64,000 bases of DNA, from NCBI RefSeq assembly GCF_019880225.1, contig NZ_CP082284.1:2666001-2730000 (forward strand). The letters are read 5' to 3'. The DNA comes from Halobaculum rubrum. Lineage in GTDB: Archaea > Halobacteriota > Halobacteria > Halobacteriales > Haloferacaceae. Below, piece by piece: positions 8,532-17,013 of this stretch. A program made the position numbers and the translations under genes. Below the pieces are notes generated by a model. It saw only the letters and a program-made list of their open reading frames with translations. It did not search any database and was not told the origin of the DNA. The first letter of the stretch is position 1, and each line of letters begins with the position of its first letter.

Positions 8532-9230
8532 ATGGACCAACGGTCGTACGACCTCGACGACGTAAGCGTCGTCATGGGGGCGTACAACGAGGCGGAGGCG
8601 ATCGGACCGGTGCTCGACGACATCGAAGCGGCGACGGACGGCCGCGCCGAGGTCGTCGTGGTCGACAGCTCCGACGACGGCACGGCTGACATCGCTCGCG
8701 AGCGCGGTGCCCGGGTCGTGGACCAGCCGCCCAGCGGCTACGGCGCGGCGGTCCGCCGCGCGCTGTACGAGGCGAGCAACCCGGTCCGGATCACCACCGA
8801 CTGTGACGGCACTTATCCGATGGACCGAATTCCTGACTTCCTCTCGCTAGTCAACGACGGGTACGACGTGGTCAGCGGGGACCGGCTGTACCACGGCGCC
8901 GACACGATGCCGGCGATGAACCGGCTCGGGAACCGGGCGTTCGCGGCCGTCGCGAGCGTCCTCTGCGGCCACACCATTCACGACGTGACGACCGGGATGC
9001 GCGCGTACCACGTGGACGCGATCGAGTCGATCCGGTGGACCGAGAACACCGGCCTGTCCGCGGAACTGCTCGTTCGACCGGCGATGCGCGGCTATCGGAT
9101 CCGCCAGGAGCCGATCGAGTACGACGAACGACTCGGCGAGACGAAGCTCGACCCGTTCTCCGGCGGCGCGGAGATCGGCAAGTCGATCCTGAAGTGCTGC
9201 CTCGAGGAGCGAGTCCGGCAGCTTCGGTAG
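8532..9230 (+). CDS. Family 2 glycosyltransferase (dolichol-phosphate sugar synthase type)
   Basis: Cytosolic GT-A enzyme of 232 residues, probably moving a sugar from a nucleotide donor to dolichol phosphate or another polyprenyl carrier. It has the N-terminal VVMGAYNEAEAIGPVLDDI fold start, VVVDSSDDGT, and the metal-binding TTDCDGTYPMD in place of DxD. Later motifs are DVTTGMRAY and EYDERLGETKLDPFSGG, typical of DPM1-like enzymes. There is no C-terminal membrane anchor. A shared AGCCTAAAAACC stretch precedes the ATG. The convergent neighbour is a membrane glycosyltransferase that would use lipid-linked sugars, so the two could serve one pathway; this is inference. Confidence 0.87.
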   Translation: MDQRSYDLDDVSVVMGAYNEAEAIGPVLDDIEAATDGRAEVVVVDSSDDGTADIARERGARVVDQPPSGYGAAVRRALYEASNPVRITTDCDGTYPMDRIPDFLSLVNDGYDVVSGDRLYHGADTMPAMNRLGNRAFAAVASVLCGHTIHDVTTGMRAYHVDAIESIRWTENTGLSAELLVRPAMRGYRIRQEPIEYDERLGETKLDPFSGGAEIGKSILKCCLEERVRQLR

Positions 9231-9291
9231 CGCGGACGGACGGGAGCGGCTCGCGCCGTCGTGACATCGCCGTCGGCGCCGGACGGTCGAC

Positions 9292-11541
9292 TCACGTCGA
9301 CGCCGACAGCGTCACCTCGGCCCCGCGGTCGACCGGTCGCTCGCCGACGCCGACCGGGACGCAGCGGGTCGGGACCGGGCACCGCTCGACGGTCGCCGTC
9401 AGCGCTCGGGCCGTCCCGTCGATCCGCTCGTACGGGAACGACAGCCGGTAGCTGTACCCGCTCGCCGGTCCGGTGGAGACGAACACCTCCACGTCGATCT
9501 CGTCGCCGTCGTCGAGCGGGAGGACCGCACTCTCGCCGCCGCCCTCCCCGCCACCACTCACGACGAGGTCCTCCCCGGCTATCCGGAGTTCGCCGTCCTC
9601 GACGACCATCGACAACGACAGCGGGCCGCCGGCGTCGGTCGCCACGAGGTACGTCGACCCGCGGTCGCCGGTGACGCGGACGGTCGTTCCCTCCGCCGAC
9701 TCGGGACGCTCGAGCGTCGCGTTCAGATAGATCCGGTCGCCGGCGACGCGCTCGACCTCCCGGATCCCGCCGCGGACCGTGGAGTCGTCGGTCGGCACCC
9801 ACGAACCGGCGTACACGTAGCGGTAGAGGTCGCGGTCGGGGTACGCGCGGGCGACCGCCAGTTCCCGCGTGTCCGTCAGCGCGTACACTCGGGGACCGTC
9901 GTGGCCGGGATCGTTGCGCAGCGCCTGGAACGGGTGGTTGAGCCACGGGCCGTACGGCGCGGGGAGGAACACGACCGAGCCCTCGGGGATCGCCGCACCG
10001 GGATCGCCGCCGTCACTGAGCGGTCCGTATCCGGCGCGTAGCTCCTCGGTCACCCCCTCGTTGCGCTCGACCGTCTCGTCGACGGCGCCGACGGCGACGC
10101 CGCCCGCGGCTCCGCCGGCGACGAGGAGGACGACTGTCGCGACCACGCGGGCGTGACGCGGGTCGACATCGTCAGTGCGCTCCGCGAGGGACGGTGCGGC
10201 CGCGCGCAGGAAGTCCGCGGCGGCGACGCACGCGACCGCCGCGAACACCGCCGTCGGGACGATCAGGTCGTAGTGGTAGTACGGACCGAGGTAGTAGATC
10301 AGGCCGTCCGTGCGCACCTCCAGCGCGCCGAGGACGTTGTAGTTGCCCCAAAAGGCGACGTTGCCGGCGGCGACGGTGGCGAACGTGGCCGCGAGCAACC
10401 CACGACGGACACGCCCACCGGTCGCGCCACCGTCGCCACTGTCGCTGTCACCGCCGCCGTTACCGTCGCCCGGGATCCCTCGACCGGCGAGCGCGAGCAC
10501 GACGCCGGCCGCGGCGACGGCCGCGCCGAGCGACCCCGCGACGACCCAGTCGGCGAACAGCGCCTCCAGCACCAGCCGGTTCGCTTCGACCCCGAGTTCC
10601 GGCGTGTAATCCACCACGTGCCCGAGGATGGCACGCTCGCCGAACCCGATGCCGTCCTCGGGAGCGAACGCGAGGTACGGGAACACGAACGCGTCGCCGG
10701 TGACGACCACGTTGTAGCCGAGCGCGGCGACCACGCCCGCGCTGCCTAGCGTCGCGGTGACGGCACGGCGGACGAACAGGCCACGCTTGCGGTCCTCGTT
10801 GCTGCGGTCGTCGAACCCGTCGAGGTCGTCCCCGTCGCCGACTTCCTCACTGACGACTCCCGCGGCTGCGAGCGGGATCCGCCACGCCCCCGATCGGACG
10901 AGCGTCACGACCGCGTGGGCGACGAACGGGAGCGCGAACAGCACTGCCGTGTACGGCCGCGCGAAGAAGGCGAGGCCGACAGCGACGCCCGCCAGCGCCG
11001 CGTCGCGGCGGCTCGCCCGGCGCTCACCGCGGAGATACGAGACCGCGAACGCGACGTTCAGCGCCGTCGTCAGCGCGTACGGAAGGAACAGTCCGCCGTG
11101 GACGACGAACAGCGGCGTCGCGATCAGGAGCACGCCGGCGAGGGCGCCGACGCGCGCGTCGAACAGTTCCCGACCGAGCGCGACGGTGCCGGCGACGAGC
11201 CCGGCGGCGATCCCCGCGAGCGCGACAGTATAGCCGCCCAGCAGCTTCCCGAGCGCGAACACCGTCGCCGGAACCGGCGCGTACTTGGAGTACAGCCCGC
11301 GTTCGCTCTCGACGAAGAACCACGGACGAAACGCGTCTTCGACCGGGGGCCGGAGGAACAGCTGTCCGGACAGCAGCATGTCGGCTTGTTGGAGGTACAC
11401 GCCCTCGTCGTGGTTGAGCGAGCGGTACGGGAACACGTCGAGGGCGACCGCGACGGCGACGACAGCGCCGACCGCGGCGAGCACGAGAGCGGCGACGCGA
11501 CCGGCGTCGAGTCCGTCGCTGACGCCGGACGTGTCCGTCAT
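9292..11541 (-). CDS. Integral membrane glycosyltransferase (ArnT/PMT-like)
   Basis: A 749-residue protein with about 10-12 membrane helices in its first ~500 residues and a soluble C-terminal domain of ~200 residues. The first loop contains NHDEGVYLQQADMLL, resembling the acidic catalytic DE motif of GT-C enzymes that use polyprenyl-phosphate sugars. FFARPYTAVLFALPF and YYLGPYYHYDLIVPT are further membrane features. It is the last gene of a five-gene operon: its ATG (11539-11541) abuts the stop of the ABC ATPase gene. Being cotranscribed with an iron-type transporter and a GT75-like gene suggests a glycosylation role induced by iron limitation. Acceptor and donor are unknown. Confidence 0.75.
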   Translation of the reverse strand: MTDTSGVSDGLDAGRVAALVLAAVGAVVAVAVALDVFPYRSLNHDEGVYLQQADMLLSGQLFLRPPVEDAFRPWFFVESERGLYSKYAPVPATVFALGKLLGGYTVALAGIAAGLVAGTVALGRELFDARVGALAGVLLIATPLFVVHGGLFLPYALTTALNVAFAVSYLRGERRASRRDAALAGVAVGLAFFARPYTAVLFALPFVAHAVVTLVRSGAWRIPLAAAGVVSEEVGDGDDLDGFDDRSNEDRKRGLFVRRAVTATLGSAGVVAALGYNVVVTGDAFVFPYLAFAPEDGIGFGERAILGHVVDYTPELGVEANRLVLEALFADWVVAGSLGAAVAAAGVVLALAGRGIPGDGNGGGDSDSGDGGATGGRVRRGLLAATFATVAAGNVAFWGNYNVLGALEVRTDGLIYYLGPYYHYDLIVPTAVFAAVACVAAADFLRAAAPSLAERTDDVDPRHARVVATVVLLVAGGAAGGVAVGAVDETVERNEGVTEELRAGYGPLSDGGDPGAAIPEGSVVFLPAPYGPWLNHPFQALRNDPGHDGPRVYALTDTRELAVARAYPDRDLYRYVYAGSWVPTDDSTVRGGIREVERVAGDRIYLNATLERPESAEGTTVRVTGDRGSTYLVATDAGGPLSLSMVVEDGELRIAGEDLVVSGGGEGGGESAVLPLDDGDEIDVEVFVSTGPASGYSYRLSFPYERIDGTARALTATVERCPVPTRCVPVGVGERPVDRGAEVTLSAST

Positions 11542-12819
11542 CTACTGGGCGGGGTACCACGCGAGTTCGTGGTCCGCGACGAGCGTCACCGCGACCGGCT
11601 CGCCCACGTCGAACTCTTCGGTGTGGTTGTGGAGACATCGCAGGACGGTGCCATCGTCGAGTTGCACGTGGTACACGAACGATGGGCCGGTGTACTGCCG
11701 ACGGATCACCTCGCCGTCGGCGTCGCCCGCGGCGACCGGCGTGGCGCGGAGGTCGTCCGGGCGTACCAGCACGTCGACGTGGCTCCCGACGTAGCCGTCG
11801 CCCAGCCCCTTCAACAGCTTGCTGTCGTACGATCCGACGCTCGTTTCGATCTCGCGCTCGCCGACCCTCGCGGGAAGGAAGCTCGCCTGCCCGAGGAAGG
11901 AGGCGACGAACCGGGAGGTCGGGTGCTCGAACACGTCCCCGGGGTCGCCGACCTGCTCGACCGTGCCGTCGTTGACGACGGCCACGCGGTCGGAGATGGA
12001 CAGCGCCTCCTCCTGGTCGTGGGTGACCGAGACGGCCGTGACGCCCGCCTCGTCGAGGATGCGCTTCACCTCCTCGCGCATCCGCACGCGGAGGCTCACG
12101 TCGAGGTTCGAGAACGGCTCGTCGAGCAGGAGGACGTCGGGCTCGGGGGCCAGCGACCGCGCGAGCGCGACGCGTTGGCGCTGCCCGCCCGACAGGTCCG
12201 TCACCGAGCGGTCGCCGTAGTCGCCGAGGCCGACTAACTCCAACAGCTCGGACACACGGGCGGCCGCCGCCGCGGAGTCCGGGTCGTCGAGTCCGAAGGC
12301 GACGTTCTCGGCGACCGTGAGATGCGGAAACAGCGCGAACTCCTGGAACACCAGCCCGACATCGCGCTCCTCGGGCGGCGTCACCGCACCCTCGCCCGCG
12401 ACCACGTCGCCGCCGACGGAGATGCTGCCGTCGGAGGGCGTCTCGAGCCCCGCGATCAGCCGCAGCGTCGTCGTCTTCCCGCAGCCGGAGGGGCCGAGCA
12501 GGGTGACGAGTTCGCCCTCGTGAACGGTGAGGTCCAGCCCCGAGACGGCCGTCTCCGAGCCGTATCGCTTGACGACGTCCTCCAGTTGTAACACGGGATC
12601 GCCCGTCGGCCCGTCCGCGTCATCGATATCGACGACGACCGGCTCCGCCGAGTCCGCGTCGACGGACTCCGCCTCGGCCCGCTCCGCCGCCGGGTCGCCC
12701 GACGCGTTGACGGCGGTTCCACCGTCGGTTGCCGTCCCCGCGGCGGCCGACCCCTGGCCGTCGTCGGCGTCGGCTCGCTCGGGTCGGCTGGCGTCGGGGT
12801 GGGGTGTATCGTCACGCAT
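11542..12819 (-). CDS. ABC transporter ATPase, iron(III)-type
   Basis: Energises the adjacent permease. The 425-residue product opens with ~75 low-complexity acidic residues, unusual for the family. The nucleotide-binding domain follows: Walker A GPSGCGKTT, Q-loop VFQEF, signature LSGGQRQRVALA, Walker B VLLLDEP and the switch His in VTHDQEEAL. The C-terminal ~120 residues look like a TOBE-type regulatory domain. This matches FbpC/PotA-like ATPases. The start overlaps the permease stop by 8 bp, and its stop touches the start of the glycosyltransferase. Iron as substrate is inferred from the binding protein and the upstream iron-box-like site. Confidence 0.9.
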   Translation of the reverse strand: MRDDTPHPDASRPERADADDGQGSAAAGTATDGGTAVNASGDPAAERAEAESVDADSAEPVVVDIDDADGPTGDPVLQLEDVVKRYGSETAVSGLDLTVHEGELVTLLGPSGCGKTTTLRLIAGLETPSDGSISVGGDVVAGEGAVTPPEERDVGLVFQEFALFPHLTVAENVAFGLDDPDSAAAAARVSELLELVGLGDYGDRSVTDLSGGQRQRVALARSLAPEPDVLLLDEPFSNLDVSLRVRMREEVKRILDEAGVTAVSVTHDQEEALSISDRVAVVNDGTVEQVGDPGDVFEHPTSRFVASFLGQASFLPARVGEREIETSVGSYDSKLLKGLGDGYVGSHVDVLVRPDDLRATPVAAGDADGEVIRRQYTGPSFVYHVQLDDGTVLRCLHNHTEEFDVGEPVAVTLVADHELAWYPAQ

Positions 12820-14470
12820 CGTCGGATCCTTTGAGCAGCGGCACCATCGAGAGGCCGGAGACGGCCACTAACACGAGCGCCGGCAGGGCGGCGCGACCGT
12901 AGTACCCGGCCTCCTGAACACGCCAGATGTAGGTCACTATCGTTGTAAACCCTGTCGGATGCAGAATGAGCGTCGTGTCCAACTCCTTCATCGTCGTGAG
13001 GAACACGAGCGCCGCCCCCGCGAGCAGCCCCGGCGAGATGAGCGGCAGCGTCACGCGACGGAACGCCCCGGACGGCCTCTCCCCGAGCAGGCGGGCGGCG
13101 CCCACGAGGTCCCGGTCGACGCCGAGCACCGACGACCGGGTCGACCCGACCGCCTGCGGGAGGAACCGCACGACGTACGCGAACACGAGCAGCGGGAGCG
13201 ACTGATAGACGAGCTGGGCCGCCCCGGCGCCGAAGGATTCGAGGAGCCATTGGCTGGAGAAGTACACCAGCGCCAGCCCGAGCACGACCCCGGGCATCGC
13301 GTACCCCAGGTACGTCGCGCGGTCGACCGCCTTCGCGAGCAGCGAGTCCGACCGGCCCGCGTAGTAGGCGACCGGGAGCGCGAACAGCACGGTCGCGGCC
13401 GCGGTCACCACGGCGACGTACGCCGAGTTCGTCGCGAACTCCGGGCGGAAGGCGAGTCCGCCGCCGCTGTACCCCGGCCCCGAGCGCACCAGCCACATCG
13501 TGAGAATGCCGACCGGGAGCGCCAGCGTGAACACGCTGACGAACGCGGGGACCACGGCCGCCACCCACCGGAACGGTCCCAGCGACACCACCGTCTTCAC
13601 CGACGAGGGGGTCCCGTACCCGGCGGCGGTGTCGCCGCTGACGCGCGATTCGAGCGCGAGGATCACCGCGGTGACGGCGAGCAACTGGATCGACAGCAGC
13701 GTCGCGTTCGCCCGCCCGACGCCGAAGCTGTTCAACTCGACGTAGATGACCCGCGTGAACACGTCGAAGCGCATGATCGCGGGCGTCCCGAAGTCCGAGA
13801 GGGTGTACAGCGCGACCAGCAGCGCGCCCGCGGTGACGCCCGGCGCGATCTGCGGGAGGATCACCCGCCGGAACGCCTGCGGGTAGCTGTGATTCAGCGT
13901 CCGCGCCGCCTCCAACTGGGTCGTGTCGAACGACAGCAACGAGGCGCGGGTGGTGAGGAACACGTACGGGTAGGTGAACAGCGTCAACACGAGCGCGGTT
14001 CCGCCGAGCCCGTACACCGTCGGTATGTACGCGTTCACGAACTCGAGCCCGTAGTCGGCCAACAGATCCGGCAGCGCGCCGCTGGGCCCGAAGGCGGAAA
14101 CGTACGCGAACGCGCCGATGTAGCTGGGGACAACGAGCGGGAGCGCGGCGAGCACGGTCCACAGCCGCCGGAACGGGAGGTCCGTCTGGACGGTCAACAC
14201 CGCGAGCGGGACCCCGAGGGCGATCGACGCACCCGTGACGAGCGCGACGAGCAGGAGGCTGTTGACGAGCACCTCCGTCGTCGTTCCCGACGCCAACAGC
14301 CCGGCGGCATCGGCGACGGACAGCTCCGAGGCGCTGACGAGCAGCCACAGTAGCGGCGAGAGCACGGCGGCCGCGACGCCAGCAGCCAGCAGGACGATCG
14401 CCACGCTCGGCTGGTCGTCGTCGCTCGCGAGCAGTCCGCGGATCCGACCGAAGCCCTCTCGGGGCGCCAT
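12812..14470 (-). CDS. ABC transporter permease, iron(III)-type, two fused domains
   Basis: Membrane subunit of 552 residues with about 12 helices. Two EAA-type loops are present: ARTLNHSYPQAFRRVILPQIAPG in the first half and ARLLGERPSGAFRRVTLPLISPG in the second. This duplicated layout is that of FbpB-type iron permeases, where a single chain replaces two subunits. It sits between the binding-protein gene (18 bp upstream) and the ATPase gene (8-bp overlap), so it belongs to the same transcript. The substrate is inferred from the whole operon; other FbpB-like permeases can carry thiamine or phosphonates. Confidence 0.9.
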   Translation of the reverse strand: MAPREGFGRIRGLLASDDDQPSVAIVLLAAGVAAAVLSPLLWLLVSASELSVADAAGLLASGTTTEVLVNSLLLVALVTGASIALGVPLAVLTVQTDLPFRRLWTVLAALPLVVPSYIGAFAYVSAFGPSGALPDLLADYGLEFVNAYIPTVYGLGGTALVLTLFTYPYVFLTTRASLLSFDTTQLEAARTLNHSYPQAFRRVILPQIAPGVTAGALLVALYTLSDFGTPAIMRFDVFTRVIYVELNSFGVGRANATLLSIQLLAVTAVILALESRVSGDTAAGYGTPSSVKTVVSLGPFRWVAAVVPAFVSVFTLALPVGILTMWLVRSGPGYSGGGLAFRPEFATNSAYVAVVTAAATVLFALPVAYYAGRSDSLLAKAVDRATYLGYAMPGVVLGLALVYFSSQWLLESFGAGAAQLVYQSLPLLVFAYVVRFLPQAVGSTRSSVLGVDRDLVGAARLLGERPSGAFRRVTLPLISPGLLAGAALVFLTTMKELDTTLILHPTGFTTIVTYIWRVQEAGYYGRAALPALVLVAVSGLSMVPLLKGSDDA

Positions 14471-14488
14471 CTCAGACCGCCTCCCCCA

Positions 14489-15721
14489 TCACAGCACCCC
14501 GACGTCGCGCATCAACTGGAGCGTCGGCTGGATGTTGGACAGCTCGCGCAGGTCGATGCTCGGGGGATCCAGCTCCGACACCGGCGGCAGCCCGCCGACG
14601 GGCGGGATGTCGCCGACCATCGGGTAGCCGTACGTCCGAGTGGCGAAGAACTCCTGTGCCTCCGCCGACAGCAGGTGCCGGACGAAGTCGAACGCGAGCT
14701 CCTGGTTCTGACTCGCCGACAGCACCGACGCGCCGGCGACGTTGATGAGTCCGCCGGCGTCGCCGCTGGTGAACGCGAGGTCGATCGGCGCGTCCGGCCG
14801 GGCCGCCTGCACGCGCAGCGCGTAGTAGTGGTTCGCGAACCCGCCGTTGAGCGCGCCGTCGGCGACGGCGTTGGACACGAGGAACTCGTTGTTGTACTCG
14901 GTGACGCCCGCGTCGATCATCCCCTGGAGCCACTCCCGGGTGGCGTCCTCGCCCTCGAGCAGCCGCATCGCGGTGACGAACGACTGGAAGGCGCCGTAGG
15001 TGGGCGCCCAGCCGATCGCGTCCCGGAAGCCCTCGACCTCGGGGAACTCCATCACGCTGTCCGGGATGTCGTCGTCGGACAGTTCCTCGGTGTTGTACGG
15101 GACCGCGCGGGCACGCCCGGCGGTGCCGACCCACGTGTCGTCGGGATGGAACTCTTCTGGAACGGGGTCGACGACTTCCGAGGGAAGCTCTGCGGAGAGC
15201 CCCTCGGCGGAGACCGCCGCAAGCGACCCGGCGTCGACCGACCAGAACACGTCAGCCGGGGTCGCCGCGCCCTCGTTGATGATCGTGTTCGCGGCGTCGG
15301 ACGTCCCCGACTCGCGCGGCGTCGCGCTGAAGTCGGGGTAGATCCGCTCGAACTTCGCGAGCAGATCGCGATACAGGCCGCCCTCGCCGCCGCCGAGGTA
15401 GATGGTCAACTCGCCGCTGAGGTTCGGGAGCTCGGCGATGCGCGTACCGCCGATGTCGGACCGCCCCTGTGCCAGCGGGCCGGAGCCGCGGAAGTCGTCG
15501 AACGCGGCGCCGATCGCGTCGTCGCCCGATCCGCCGCCGCCGCCACCGACGCCGCCTCCGCCACCGCTACTTTCGCCGTCGTCGCCGCCGAGACCGCCAC
15601 AGCCGGCCAGGCCCGCGGCGCCGGCCGCGCCCAGTCCTGCCAGCACCTTCCGCCGCCGATACGTCCGCCGTCCGTTCGTGGTGTCGTCGGTCATGTCGTC
15701 GTGAGTCGTGTCGTCAGTCAT
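14489..15721 (-). CDS. Iron(III)-type ABC substrate-binding lipoprotein
   Basis: Extracellular solute-binding protein of 410 residues. The start at 15721 gives MTDDTTHDDMTDDTTNGRRT followed by RRRKVLAGLGAAGAAGLAGC, a Tat signal with a lipobox cysteine; the longer upstream frame reads noise. A Gly/Ser linker (GGGGGVGGGGGG) leads into a type 2 periplasmic-binding fold with ELTIYLGGGEGGLYRDLLAKF, ADVFWSVDAGSLAAVSAEGL, and a C-terminal HLLSAEAQEFFATRTYGYP. This resembles FbpA/FutA proteins. Its ATG overlaps the stop of the upstream GT75-like gene by 8 bp (ATGACTGA). Iron as ligand is inferred from similarity and from the operator-like palindrome ahead of the operon. Confidence 0.88.
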   Translation of the reverse strand: MTDDTTHDDMTDDTTNGRRTYRRRKVLAGLGAAGAAGLAGCGGLGGDDGESSGGGGGVGGGGGGSGDDAIGAAFDDFRGSGPLAQGRSDIGGTRIAELPNLSGELTIYLGGGEGGLYRDLLAKFERIYPDFSATPRESGTSDAANTIINEGAATPADVFWSVDAGSLAAVSAEGLSAELPSEVVDPVPEEFHPDDTWVGTAGRARAVPYNTEELSDDDIPDSVMEFPEVEGFRDAIGWAPTYGAFQSFVTAMRLLEGEDATREWLQGMIDAGVTEYNNEFLVSNAVADGALNGGFANHYYALRVQAARPDAPIDLAFTSGDAGGLINVAGASVLSASQNQELAFDFVRHLLSAEAQEFFATRTYGYPMVGDIPPVGGLPPVSELDPPSIDLRELSNIQPTLQLMRDVGVL

Positions 15722-16895
15722 CGGCAGGCACCCTCGCAGCGTCCGCAGCCGCCGCACGCGTTCCCGCGCCCTCGACGCGGTCGAGGCAGTCGAGCCAGTC
15801 GCGCATGTACTCTCCACAGTGGGTGAGGAACGCCCCGTTGTTCCATTCGTCGAAGTCACCCGCCGCGAGCGCGTCCGCCATCTCGGCGAACGCCGCCTCG
15901 AAGGAGTCGGCGTCGTCGGCGACGCCGTCGAGCACCTCCCAGACGTGTTCGTTCAGTTCGAGGCCGGCGACCTCGTTCGCGAGGTCGTCGAACGTCGAGC
16001 GCGGGGCCTTGTTGTGTTCACACAGCGGACCGCCGTTGTACACCTGCTTGCCGAGTTCGTCCGCGGCGCGCTTGAGGAACAGCCCCGACCAGATGTCGTC
16101 GAACCGGCCGACATCCCACTCGTTGTCGTCCATCGGGAGCTGATAGAACGCCGGGACGACCTCGCGGCGGAACGCGAGGTTCATCGAGCAGACGGTGAGG
16201 TACTGCCCCTCGGCGGCGACGAAGTCGCGCTCGAAGTCGCTCGCCTCGGTGAGCGTCTGTGCCTGTCCGTTCAGGTCGCCGTCCATGAGGATGCGGACGG
16301 CGTCGAGGTCGGGGACGTTCGTCCACAGTCCCTGCGAGGCGACGACCTCGTCGACGCGTTCGGTGTCGGTCTCGACTGATTCGTCCATCGCCGCGTAGGG
16401 GTACCCGCGCGGGTAGAGGTCGGTGTCCGACTGGTAGAGGACGTTCACCCACGACTCGTCGGAGCTGACGGACTCGATCTCGCCCTCGTACGCGAGGTTG
16501 CGCATGTGGGTGCCGAAGAAGTCCTCCTCGGGGTGGGGGAGCGTGTCGTCGTCGATGAAGACGCCGTACTCGAACCGCTCGTGGGCCCACAGGTACAACA
16601 GTCCGAAGGAGGTCTGTGCGTGACTCGCCGCGGGGATCAGGTGCGAGAACTCGCCGGCGTCGTGGTCGGCGAACCACGCCTCGCGGGCGGTGCCGTCGAA
16701 GACGGCGCCCTCGACGCCCTCCTCGTCGAGCATGGTCTCCATCGCGTCGGTGTCACAGAAGTCCTCGGTGACGAGGACGAAGAACAGCCGGTCGGTGTCG
16801 AAGCCGTGCTTCCGTGCGTTCGCGACGTACTCGCGAACGCACTCGTACTCCCGAATCGTCGGGATGACGACACAGATGTCCTGCGGTGTACTCAT
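15714..16895 (-). CDS. Alpha-1,4-glucan-protein synthase-like protein (GT75/RGP family)
   Basis: A soluble 393-residue protein with a GT-A-like fold: CVVIPTIREYECVREYVANA at the start, then RFEYGVFIDDDTLPHPEEDF with a DDD metal-binding motif, and a C-terminal region rich in acidic residues. The family includes plant reversibly glycosylated polypeptides and UDP-arabinopyranose mutases. The haloarchaeal members have no proven substrate. It is the first gene of the operon with the iron-type ABC transporter, which is a surprising place for such an enzyme. The palindrome TTAGGTTGGCCTAA lies 18-31 bp before its ATG, so the operon is probably regulated from there. Confidence 0.78.
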   Translation of the reverse strand: MSTPQDICVVIPTIREYECVREYVANARKHGFDTDRLFFVLVTEDFCDTDAMETMLDEEGVEGAVFDGTAREAWFADHDAGEFSHLIPAASHAQTSFGLLYLWAHERFEYGVFIDDDTLPHPEEDFFGTHMRNLAYEGEIESVSSDESWVNVLYQSDTDLYPRGYPYAAMDESVETDTERVDEVVASQGLWTNVPDLDAVRILMDGDLNGQAQTLTEASDFERDFVAAEGQYLTVCSMNLAFRREVVPAFYQLPMDDNEWDVGRFDDIWSGLFLKRAADELGKQVYNGGPLCEHNKAPRSTFDDLANEVAGLELNEHVWEVLDGVADDADSFEAAFAEMADALAAGDFDEWNNGAFLTHCGEYMRDWLDCLDRVEGAGTRAAAADAARVPADD

Positions 16896-16912
16896 TCGTT
16901 CTCGACTACTGA

Positions 16913-16926
16913 TTAGGTTGGCCTAA
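16913..16926. promoter_or_regulatory. Iron-box-like palindrome (putative DtxR-family operator), operon 16895-9292
   Basis: TTAGGTTGGCCTAA lies 18-31 bp upstream of the first gene of the GT75/iron-ABC operon, in position to block transcription initiation. Its reverse complement is identical to the 14-mer at 21790-21803, and both share the flanks GA and A on the plus strand. TTAGG...CCTAA half-sites are typical of DtxR/IdeR/SirR family regulators, which repress iron-uptake genes when iron is present. The regulator itself is not in the window. Confidence 0.6.
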
Positions 16927-17013
16927 AGAGTGTCGATTTTTTGGACGGCCGAAAATACCTGTTCGTGTCGCACCCACCGCACCGTCCTGAGAGTACTCAG
17001 GTCGTGTAGATCC

